The position numbers and the translations under genes are program-made. Of a stretch of DNA of 36,565 nucleotides, positions 8,653-16,179 are shown piece after piece; position 1 is the first letter of the stretch, and every line of letters starts with the position of its first letter. The notes beneath the pieces are model-generated. The model made no database searches, was not told the DNA's origin, and saw nothing but the letters and a program-made list of their open reading frames with translations. Source of the DNA: Myxococcaceae bacterium (GTDB lineage Bacteria; Myxococcota; Myxococcia; Myxococcales; Myxococcaceae); NCBI GenBank assembly GCA_016926755.1, contig JAFGNZ010000232.1, positions 1 to 36,565 on the forward strand, read 5' to 3'.

Positions 8653-9666
8653 TCACCGAGCCTGCTGCAGTCGCTGCTTCTCCCTCAGGATCAGGCTCCA
8701 CTCCTGAAGGTCCATCTCGAGAACCCGGATCCACGCGTCGATCTCGGGGGCCAGGCTGGGATCGACGCCGCGCAGCCGCTGGAGCTCCGGCACCGCTCCG
8801 GAGAAGCCCAGCCGGGCGATGCTCTGGAGGATGGCCTTGCGCACCGTGGGATCCTGCTCGCCGCGGTACATGCCGAGCAGCGCCTCGCGGGCGCGGGTCA
8901 TCTCCGCCGCGGGCACGCCCCCAAGCGCGCTGCTCGCCGCCGCGCGGACCTCGGCGGAGTCGCTGCGCAAGAGCTGCTCGAGCTTGCGCGCCGACTCCGC
9001 GCTGACCTCCCCCGTCATGAGCTGGCCGACGATCTGCGCCGTCACCTTCGAATCCGAGGAGGCCACCGCCGCCGTCACCGCGGCGTCCACCGCCGGGCCA
9101 TGGCGCCCCCCGTAGACCTTCAGGTTGTCCTCCACGAGGTTGGTCGCCGCCTCCCTGCGCACCTCGGGCGAGGGATCCCTCACCAGGCGCTCGTACATGT
9201 CCCCCGTCCGCTCCAGCGCGCCGGTGAGCCGCATCGCGCGGACCGTGGCGGCGCGAATGCTCGGATCTCGATCTTCCAGGGCCCGCTGGGCGACGCGCGC
9301 CATCGCCTCGGGCTCCAGGCCGCGCTCGGTCCGCGCCACCAGGGCGGCCGCGAGGTGCTCGGCCATGACCGGGTCGTACTCCCGCTCGAAGGCCGCCTGG
9401 AGCTCGTGGAGGGGCAAGGTGACGGCGGACTCGCGCAGGAGCGTGCGCAGGTAGAGCCGGTACGCCTCCGACTTCGAGCCGAGCCCTCGGCGGATCTGAT
9501 CCATCAGCCCCTGGACCGAGCAGCTCCCGCCCTTGAGCGTGGGGGGCTCGTCCGAGGCCGAGGCCGAAGAGGTCGGCTCTGCCGCGGAGGCCAGGGGGGT
9601 GGCCAGGAGGCAGAGGGTGAGCGCCAGGGTGGAGATCCTGTCCAGGGAGAGGAAGTGGCGTGTCAT
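8653..9666 (-). CDS. Secreted HEAT-repeat-like protein
   Basis: 337 residues. The ATG at 9666 (MTRHFLSLDR) has GGAG seven bases upstream and gives a signal peptide ending near TPLASAAEP. Longer in-frame starts would overlap the preceding gene and add a non-signal extension. After a Ser/Ala-rich linker the protein is all-helical, with recurrent HEAT/PBS-like units such as DPSIRAATVRAMRL, DPSPEVRREAATNL, SAEVRAAASSALGG and DPTVRKAILQSIAR. These repeats form solenoid scaffolds that bind other proteins. A Cys in GGSCSVQG follows the linker. The gene lies 16 bases after its neighbour, which has a similar architecture, so the two may act together. Function is unknown. Confidence 0.82.
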   Translation of the reverse strand: MTRHFLSLDRISTLALTLCLLATPLASAAEPTSSASASDEPPTLKGGSCSVQGLMDQIRRGLGSKSEAYRLYLRTLLRESAVTLPLHELQAAFEREYDPVMAEHLAAALVARTERGLEPEAMARVAQRALEDRDPSIRAATVRAMRLTGALERTGDMYERLVRDPSPEVRREAATNLVEDNLKVYGGRHGPAVDAAVTAAVASSDSKVTAQIVGQLMTGEVSAESARKLEQLLRSDSAEVRAAASSALGGVPAAEMTRAREALLGMYRGEQDPTVRKAILQSIARLGFSGAVPELQRLRGVDPSLAPEIDAWIRVLEMDLQEWSLILREKQRLQQAR

Positions 9667-9682
9667 GGGTGGGCTCCAGGCC

Positions 9683-10906
9683 TCAGTCATCGTGCTTGTC
9701 GAGGCAGCCGTGGGGGTTCTGGTCCGGCAGGCCGAACCAGATCCGATCGAAGTCGACGACACCGCTGGCGTAGAGCCGCGCGATGTCCTGGTAGTTCCCC
9801 TGGAAGCGCGGGTCCGTGATGGCCATGTTCGCCATCACCGGCAGCGCCGCCTTGCCCGCGGCCCGTGCGGCGAAGCGGAACAGGGCCCACCGCACACAGA
9901 GATCCTTCTCGGCCTCGAAGGCCTTGGCGTAGATCTCCAGCCCCCGGGCCTTGTCCTGCGCCAGCGACAGATCGTGTGCCGCCACCTCGCGGATGTGCTC
10001 GCTGCCCTCGGTGGCGAGGATCCGCGCCAGCCGCTCGGTGGCCTGCGCGTCGAGCGGCGCGTCGGCGTGCATCTCCATCTCCAGCGCGAGGTAGCGGACC
10101 GGCTCGTCCGGTGACTCGGTGCCGATGGTGAAGAGCTTGTCGAGGTAGGGCCGCGCGTTCCCTGTCCGCGTGAGGTCCTCCTTCATCACCCGGCCGATGG
10201 AGCGCGTGGTGATCCAGCCGGCCTCGCCCGAGGCGGGATCCCTGGCGAAGCGGGTGAGTCGCTCCAGCGCGCCCGGCTCCAGCTGGGGCAGGTGCTGCAG
10301 CCCGTCCAGGAACCCCGCGCGCCGTTCGATCTCGATGCTCTCGTCGAGCCCCAGCTCCGTGAGCCGCGCGCCGACCCTGGGCAGGACGATGGCCTTGGAC
10401 TGCCGAAGGCCGCCCATCAGCAGCTTGAACTCCGTGGGAGGTGCCTCCTTTGCCCAGCCCAGCACCTCGAGCGCGCGGCCCTCGTCATTCCCGATGAGCT
10501 CGGCGAGGCGCCCCCGGAGGTATTCGCGGACGTGCGGATCCCTGGCGGCCAGCAGCGGCGCGGCCCAGGCCCGGAACGTCTCCAGGGTCACCGCCTCGTT
10601 GAAGTGCTCCAGCCCCTCCCAGCAGGTGGTGGCCGTGAACCGGGGGCCCTTCTCCCGTGGCTGCTCAGCCCCGCCCTGGCCCGCGAGGCCGGTGGCGGTC
10701 CCGTTTCCGGAGGGCCCCCCCTGCCGAGTGCCTGGCGCGGCGGCGGCTGCCCCGCCCTTGGGCTGCGCTTCAGGGGAGTCGCTGCCGATCAGCGCCACGC
10801 CTATCAGGAGGGCCACGGCGCCCAACGCGATGGCGCCGAGCCACAGGCGCTGGCGCGAGGGGGATTTCGCGGGGGAGGTGGAGCGATGGAGGGATTCTGG
10901 CGTCAT
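9683..10906 (-). CDS. Membrane-anchored HEAT-like alpha-solenoid protein
   Basis: 407 residues. The ATG at 10906 (MTPESLHRST) was chosen over an upstream GTG at 10939; neither has a clear ribosome-binding site. A basic N-terminus is followed by one transmembrane helix (about 21-41), then a low-complexity Gly/Ala/Gln linker to about residue 85 and an all-helical domain with HEAT-like units (RDPHVREYLRGRLAEL, PDEPVRYLALEMEM, GSEHIREVAAHDLS). The topology is probably N-in, with the solenoid in the periplasm. Two short Cys-containing motifs, TTCWEGL and HGCLDKH, bracket the solenoid. It is transcribed ahead of the secreted HEAT protein with a 16-base gap. No enzymatic function is visible. Confidence 0.82.
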   Translation of the reverse strand: MTPESLHRSTSPAKSPSRQRLWLGAIALGAVALLIGVALIGSDSPEAQPKGGAAAAAPGTRQGGPSGNGTATGLAGQGGAEQPREKGPRFTATTCWEGLEHFNEAVTLETFRAWAAPLLAARDPHVREYLRGRLAELIGNDEGRALEVLGWAKEAPPTEFKLLMGGLRQSKAIVLPRVGARLTELGLDESIEIERRAGFLDGLQHLPQLEPGALERLTRFARDPASGEAGWITTRSIGRVMKEDLTRTGNARPYLDKLFTIGTESPDEPVRYLALEMEMHADAPLDAQATERLARILATEGSEHIREVAAHDLSLAQDKARGLEIYAKAFEAEKDLCVRWALFRFAARAAGKAALPVMANMAITDPRFQGNYQDIARLYASGVVDFDRIWFGLPDQNPHGCLDKHDD

Positions 10907-11071
10907 GGAAGTCGAGGAGCGGTGGGGGTTCCAGCCCACCGGGAAGACCCGACTTCGCAGCTATCTCAAAAAAACTTAAAAAACGAGAATCATTGGTTTT
11001 GCCTGGGAGGCACCCCTCGCCTTGGGCGTGTCGCCCCAGTAAATCAAAGGATTTACAGGGACCAGGCGGGA
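10907..11071. promoter_or_regulatory. AT-rich intergenic island with a perfect inverted repeat
   Basis: Between the SNF2 stop and the HEAT gene start. It contains an A-rich run on the + strand (10968-10985) that stands out from the GC-rich surroundings. It also has the perfect inverted repeat GTAAATC-AAAG-GATTTAC at 11039-11056 and a short GGGCG/CGCCC hairpin at about 11024-11036. The T-tract on the transcribed (-) strand is too far from either hairpin for a classical intrinsic terminator. The region probably ends the upstream transcript, starts the HEAT pair, or both. Confidence 0.4.
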
Positions 11072-14000
11072 TCAGTGCACCGTGGGGGTGGGCGGCTCGT
11101 CCTCGTCGTCGAGCCTGGCGCGCGGGGCCTCACCACCGGCCAGCAGGGCGAGCAGGTCCTTTGTCGTCAGCCGCGCCGCGACATCCGTTCCTTCGAGTAC
11201 GCCGGCCACCAGCGCGCGCTTGTCCGAGTGGAGCGAGAGGATCTGCTCCTCGATCGTCCCGCGAGCGATCAGCCGGTACACCGTCACCGGCCGTGTCTGG
11301 CCGATGCGGTGGGCGCGATCCGTCGCCTGATCCTCGACCGCCGGGTTCCACCACGGATCCAGGTGGATGACGTAGTCGGCGGCCGTGAGGTTGATGCCCG
11401 TGCCGCCCGCCTTGAGCGAGATCAGGAACAGCTCGCCCTCGCCCTCCTGGAACGCCTGGATCCGCTTCGCGCGCGCCGCCGCCGGTGTCGAGCCGTCGAG
11501 GTACTGGTACGTGAAGCCGGCGCGCTCCAGCTCCGCGCGGACGAGCTCGAGGTGCGAGGTGAACTGGCTGAACACCAGGGCCCGGTGGCCCTCGCTGCGC
11601 AGCTCCTCCAGGAGCTCCAGGAGGCGCCGCATCTTGGAGGACGAGATGTTGGACTGAGCGTCGTAGAGCCGCGGATGGGACGCGAGCAGCCTCAGCCTCG
11701 TGAGCGCCGCGAGCACCTGGAAGCGCTGCTGCTCGTTGCGCAGGCCCTTGCCCTGCGAGCTGAGCTCCGCGACCGCCGCGAGCCGCGCGTCCTCGTAGAG
11801 CGCCCACTCCTCCTCGGAGAGCGCCACCGGCACCTGGATCTCCGTCCGCGGCGGCAGCTCTCGGGCCACCTCCTGCTTCGTGCGGCGGAGCAGGAAGGGG
11901 CGGAGCACGCGGGAGAGGGCCGCGTTCGCGTCGGGATCCTTGCCGCGCTCCACAGGCGCGGCGTAGCGCTCGCGGAACTGCTCCCAGCTCCCGAGCAGGC
12001 CCGGGAAGACGACTGCGAAGAGGCTCCACAGCTCTCCGAGGTGGTTCTCCAGGGGCGTCCCCGAGAGCGCGATGCGGAAGCCGGCGTTCAGCTGCCGCGC
12101 GGCTCGGGCTCGGCGGGTGTTCGGGTTCTTCAGCGCCTGCGCCTCGTCGACGACGAGCGTCGCGAACGAGATCGCGCCGAGGCTCGCCGCATCTCGCACC
12201 AGCAGGCCGTAGCTCACGATGAGCACGTCGTTCTTCTTGAGCTTCGCGAGGCACCTCAGTCGATCCGCCTGCTCCGCGTAGAGCACGGGGCGCAGGCTCG
12301 GCGCGAAGCGCTGGAGCTCCTGGACCCAGTTGAAGGCGACCGAGGTCGGCGCGAGGACGAGGGCCGGGCCGAGCCGCGAACGATCCAGGAGCACCGCGAT
12401 CGCCTGCACGGTCTTGCCCAGCCCCATGTCATCCGCGAGGCATGCTCCGGCGCCCCAGGCCGCGACGCGGCTGAGCCACGCATGGCCTTCCACTTGGTAG
12501 TCGCGCAGCGTGGTCCCCAGCCCGGCGGGCGGCTTCGGCTTGAGCGAGAGCGACGCGGCGAGGCGCTCCGTCAGCAGCTGCCACGCCGGCGCGGTCTCCA
12601 CGTCCGCCCCTGCGTCGCGCAGCGCGCTGATCGCGGGAACCGCTCCGGGAGAGAGCTCCACGCGGTTCCTGGCAATGAAGGTGTGATCGGCCACCGCGAG
12701 CAGGCGCTGGCGCAGGGTGTTGCTGAGCTCGACCCACCGCTGGGCATCGACGCGCACGAAGCGCTGCTGCCGCCGGGCCGCATCCAGGAGGACGGCGAGC
12801 TCGATCCTCCCCGCTTCGACCTTCAGCTCTCCCTCGAGACCGAACCAGTCCCGCTTGCGCTCGACCTGCACCTTCAGGGCTTCCGGGCCGACGGACGAGG
12901 CGATGAACGGCTTCTCGTCGATCCATTCGACCTCAAGCCCCGGGGGCGGCTTTTGCAGGGCGGCGACGAGCTCCAGCGCCGTCTCCGTGTCTCCGATCCG
13001 GAAGCAGAACGGCGGCCCCTCTTCCGCGGCGGCGAGGGGCAGGGGAGCGATCGCCGCGCGCGCGCGCTCCTCCTCGCGCAACAGCTGGCGGCGCACGTAG
13101 CCGCGCTCCCCGTTGCGAGAGAGCAGCACATCGCGCGGCCCCACTCCGGGGTGGAACAGCGGCGCGCCCGGGCCGGGCCGTACGAGCAGCTCGAGCTCGA
13201 GGGACACCTCGGGGAGCAGGCGCAGGCGAACGATGGTGGTCGTCTCGGTCTGGAGCTCGCGTCCCTTCAACGTCTGTGGGACGACGAGCGGGAGGCGCGC
13301 TTCGAGGCGGGACAGGCGCTCGAGCAGCTGCTCGTGGCTCTCGGGGGGGAACTGGTCGCCGTGCCTCTCGAGCACGCTCCAGAGCTGCCGCGCCTCTTCG
13401 TTCACGTCGATGAGCAGGCACCGGCCCCGTTGCTCCTCCACCGTGACCAGCGGCTCGCCCGGAGCGAATGAGCGCAGCAGCGCGCCGAGGAGCTTCGGGT
13501 TGAAGCGCTCGCCTTCGATGGAGGGCTCGAGGCGGATGTGCTCCCCGGCGGAGAGCGCGGTGAAGCCCAGGCGCACGTGCTTCACCTCGAGCGGCGCTTC
13601 GGGGCGAAGGTCGAGCGCCACGCGCGGATGTCCCACGAGCGCGAGGAACGCGCGCGACGGGTACGTACCGGCTGCGCGGGAGGCCGGAGCCCACGAGGCG
13701 AGGTGCTCGGCGATCCGGAGCTCCGTCTCGGGGAGCAGCTCGCGATGCTCTTCGAGCAGGCGGGCTGCGCTCATCCGCGCGCCGGCGCTCAAGGTGCCTC
13801 GGCGGGTCTGCTTCTTCACGAGGGGCGACACGGTCAGCGTCCCGAGCTCATGCTCGATGCACCACCACACCTCGATCGCGGCGCGGGGCTTGGCCGCTGC
13901 CGCCTCGAACAGCTCGAGCTCCTTCAACGCGCGGGCCCAGCTCGGGCGCAGCAGCTCCTCGGAGATCCGCCGTGCCTCGGCGGCCCGGGCGCCGTCATCG

Positions 14001-14947
14001 AGGAGATCCAGGGTGGTGTCGATGAGCGCGAGCACGTGGACGCAGCCGCGCTGCCGGGCCGCGCAGCTGCACTCCCCCTGGCCCTCGTACCCTCCAGGGA
14101 ACATCAGCCGGGCGGAGACCCCGACGGTGCCGTAGTCCGGGCCCGCGCGGACGACCCGGTCGCGCTCCTTCCACGTGAGCGCGCAGGTCGCCGCATCGAA
14201 GCCCCAGGTGGCCGAGGTTCTCAGCTCGCGCGAGCGCGGGGGCGCATGAGGCCGGAGCGTGCGGCGCAGCTCGAGCAGGCGCGCCCACAGCGGCGCGAGG
14301 ATCGGGTCCTCGTGAGACTCCCGCCGCGCTGCCTCCTCGGAGAGCGCCTGCCGCACCGAGGCCGCCTCCTGTCGCAGGTACGCCCAGGTCGCCTCGGTGA
14401 GCGCTGTCTCCAGGCCTCGGCCGCGCGCGCCGGCATGGCGAAGGGCGCCTTCTCTGGAGCCGACATCGCGGATGGCGAGCCCGCCCAGGATGTAGCGGAG
14501 CCCCAGTCGCTGCGCCTCATTGATGGGCAGGTCCGAGAGGAGGATCTCCGCGGAGACCGAGAGCGCGTGCCGGACGTGATGCTCTTCCGCCCAGCGATCG
14601 AGCTGGGCCCGCGTCGCGAAGGGCCCTTCGTGCGAGCTGTCCGGGGCGGCCCCGTTCCGCGGCTCGAGAGCAGGGGCACGCTGCGCGAGAAAGCAGAGGC
14701 CGAGCGCGACGGCGTGCTTGCAGACCGCCTCCCGGACAGGGCACGTGCAGTCGGACACGAGGGCCCCGTCGGGCGCGGTGACTCGGACGCGGTACTTCGC
14801 CGTTCCCTCGACGAGCCCATTGAGCGAGTCGTTCTCGAGGGCGCAGGAGCGCACGCGCCCCTCGCGCCAGTACGCCTCACCGCGCGCGAAGGCACTCCCG
14901 GCGGCCGCGCGGAGGTTCTCAGCGGTGAGGAGCGCGGGCAGCGACAT
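11072..14947 (-). CDS. SNF2-family DEAD/DEAH-like helicase with two SWIM zinc-finger motifs
   Basis: 1291 residues. Two CxCx6CxH SWIM motifs lie in the N-terminal half: Cys67, Cys69, Cys76, His78 (CTCPVREAVCKH) and Cys293, Cys295, Cys302, His304 (CSCAARQRGCVH). The SNF2 ATPase begins near residue 810. Walker A is DDMGLGKT (839-846), motif II is DEAQ (934-937) and motif III is SGTPLENH. The C-terminal helicase lobe has AGGTGINL and RAHRIGQ. SNF2 enzymes use ATP to translocate on double-stranded DNA and displace or remodel bound proteins; bacterial members are linked to transcription recycling and repair. No methyltransferase or nuclease lies next to it, so a phage-defence system is not supported. 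It follows mltA by 31 bases. Confidence 0.93.
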   Translation of the reverse strand: MSLPALLTAENLRAAAGSAFARGEAYWREGRVRSCALENDSLNGLVEGTAKYRVRVTAPDGALVSDCTCPVREAVCKHAVALGLCFLAQRAPALEPRNGAAPDSSHEGPFATRAQLDRWAEEHHVRHALSVSAEILLSDLPINEAQRLGLRYILGGLAIRDVGSREGALRHAGARGRGLETALTEATWAYLRQEAASVRQALSEEAARRESHEDPILAPLWARLLELRRTLRPHAPPRSRELRTSATWGFDAATCALTWKERDRVVRAGPDYGTVGVSARLMFPGGYEGQGECSCAARQRGCVHVLALIDTTLDLLDDGARAAEARRISEELLRPSWARALKELELFEAAAAKPRAAIEVWWCIEHELGTLTVSPLVKKQTRRGTLSAGARMSAARLLEEHRELLPETELRIAEHLASWAPASRAAGTYPSRAFLALVGHPRVALDLRPEAPLEVKHVRLGFTALSAGEHIRLEPSIEGERFNPKLLGALLRSFAPGEPLVTVEEQRGRCLLIDVNEEARQLWSVLERHGDQFPPESHEQLLERLSRLEARLPLVVPQTLKGRELQTETTTIVRLRLLPEVSLELELLVRPGPGAPLFHPGVGPRDVLLSRNGERGYVRRQLLREEERARAAIAPLPLAAAEEGPPFCFRIGDTETALELVAALQKPPPGLEVEWIDEKPFIASSVGPEALKVQVERKRDWFGLEGELKVEAGRIELAVLLDAARRQQRFVRVDAQRWVELSNTLRQRLLAVADHTFIARNRVELSPGAVPAISALRDAGADVETAPAWQLLTERLAASLSLKPKPPAGLGTTLRDYQVEGHAWLSRVAAWGAGACLADDMGLGKTVQAIAVLLDRSRLGPALVLAPTSVAFNWVQELQRFAPSLRPVLYAEQADRLRCLAKLKKNDVLIVSYGLLVRDAASLGAISFATLVVDEAQALKNPNTRRARAARQLNAGFRIALSGTPLENHLGELWSLFAVVFPGLLGSWEQFRERYAAPVERGKDPDANAALSRVLRPFLLRRTKQEVARELPPRTEIQVPVALSEEEWALYEDARLAAVAELSSQGKGLRNEQQRFQVLAALTRLRLLASHPRLYDAQSNISSSKMRRLLELLEELRSEGHRALVFSQFTSHLELVRAELERAGFTYQYLDGSTPAAARAKRIQAFQEGEGELFLISLKAGGTGINLTAADYVIHLDPWWNPAVEDQATDRAHRIGQTRPVTVYRLIARGTIEEQILSLHSDKRALVAGVLEGTDVAARLTTKDLLALLAGGEAPRARLDDEDEPPTPTVH

Positions 14948-14978
14948 GGACGGAGGACTCTAGTGCAGCCGGGAGGGC

Positions 14979-16175
14979 TCAGCGTGCCCTTGGCTGTCGA
15001 GGGATCAGGAAGAGCAGGCGGCCCTTCTGCTTCATCATCCCGGCGGACAGCTCCGCCTCGCGGCCTCGCCCCCAGAAGACGTCCACCCGCCCCGCCCCCT
15101 TGATGGCCCCACCCGTGTCCTGGTTCAGCACGAACCGCGACAGCGGCCGCCACTCCACCGTCCCGTCCGCCAGCAGCACCGGCCGCTCGGTGTGGATGAA
15201 GGCCAGCGCACCCCGCGGGAACAGCCGCGCGTCCGTGGCGATCGAGCGCCCCGGCGTCACCGGCCTGCCCAGCGAGCCCACCGCCGCGCTCTCCAGGAAG
15301 CGGAAGAACACATAGGATTCGTTGAAGTCGAGCACCCGGTTGCACTGCGGCGGGTTCGCCGCCAGCCACGCCCTCAACGCCTGCATCGACATCGCCTCGC
15401 GAGCGATCGCGCCCTCCTGGATCAGCAGCGAGCCGATGCTGCGGTAGGGCCGCCCGTTGGACGCCGCATAGCCGATCCGCCGCTCCCCCCCGTCCGGCAG
15501 CCGCAGCGTGCCGCTCCCCTGCACCTCCACGAAGAAGAGCGCCACCGGATCCTTGGCCCAGGCGATCTCCAGCCCCCTGCCTCCCAGCTTCCCGCCGCGG
15601 ATCTCCGACCGCGTCCAGTACGGCAGCAGCCGCCGCCCCTCGAGCCGCCCGAAGACACGCTCCGCCTTGAAGCGCTCCGCGAAGGGCTCGAGCGGGACTT
15701 CGACCAGATCCCCCGGCTGCCCGTAGATGGGGATGGTGTACTCCTCGGTCCGGGTCAGGCTCGCCTCGAGCTCGGGCTCGTAGTAGCCCGTGAAGAGCAC
15801 CTGGCCATCCTCGCCCCCGGCGGACTCCAGCGGCTCGAAGTCCGCGAGGACTCGCGCCGTGAGCTCCTCCGGGGACAGGCCGTCCGTGATGTGCGAGTGC
15901 AGCCGCTCCAGCGCGGCGCGCAGCTCGGCGGCCGTCACCTCGCGCCGGCCGAAGATGAAGCGCTGCTCCGCGGGCCGCGTGCCCAGCCACACGAGGCTCT
16001 CGGCGATCGCGGCTCGCAGCGCCGCCGGCTCCCCATCATCCCGGAGCTCGAGCGGCTGGGCGAACTCGACCAGGGCCTCCTCCGGCCGCGTCACCGGCGC
16101 CCGGGAGGGACGGGGGCAGCCCGCCACGAGGACGCAGGCTGCCAGCATCAGGATTCGAACGTACCGCGTACCCAT
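14979..16175 (-). CDS. mltA: Membrane-bound lytic murein transglycosylase A (MltA family lipoprotein)
   Basis: 398 residues. The signal peptide ends in a good lipobox, LVAGC with Cys20, so it should be a lipoprotein. The MltA domain spans about 130-290 (FTGYYEPELEAS, then FFVEVQGSGTLRLPDGG). It is followed by the 3D domain (LNQDTGGAIKGAGRVDVFWG, about 355-375), which carries the conserved aspartates of the active site. The enzyme cleaves the MurNAc-GlcNAc bond to form 1,6-anhydro-muropeptides during wall growth and recycling. It starts 4 bases after the stop of the repeat-bearing membrane protein and ends 31 bases before the SNF2 gene, so the three genes are likely co-transcribed, although no functional link is evident. 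Confidence 0.93.
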   Translation of the reverse strand: MGTRYVRILMLAACVLVAGCPRPSRAPVTRPEEALVEFAQPLELRDDGEPAALRAAIAESLVWLGTRPAEQRFIFGRREVTAAELRAALERLHSHITDGLSPEELTARVLADFEPLESAGGEDGQVLFTGYYEPELEASLTRTEEYTIPIYGQPGDLVEVPLEPFAERFKAERVFGRLEGRRLLPYWTRSEIRGGKLGGRGLEIAWAKDPVALFFVEVQGSGTLRLPDGGERRIGYAASNGRPYRSIGSLLIQEGAIAREAMSMQALRAWLAANPPQCNRVLDFNESYVFFRFLESAAVGSLGRPVTPGRSIATDARLFPRGALAFIHTERPVLLADGTVEWRPLSRFVLNQDTGGAIKGAGRVDVFWGRGREAELSAGMMKQKGRLLFLIPRQPRAR

Positions 16176-16179
16176 TGTC

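Noticed and set aside
10292-13471. A 1059-residue + strand open frame
   Set aside because: It lies opposite the HEAT gene and the SNF2 helicase. Its composition (Arg, Leu, Glu, Gln) is that of a GC-bias shadow and it has no recognisable domain.
11072-14947. SNF2 helicase as part of a phage-defence island
   Set aside because: Neighbours are mltA, a repeat membrane protein and HEAT proteins. No nuclease, methyltransferase, integrase or phospholipase-D gene is present.
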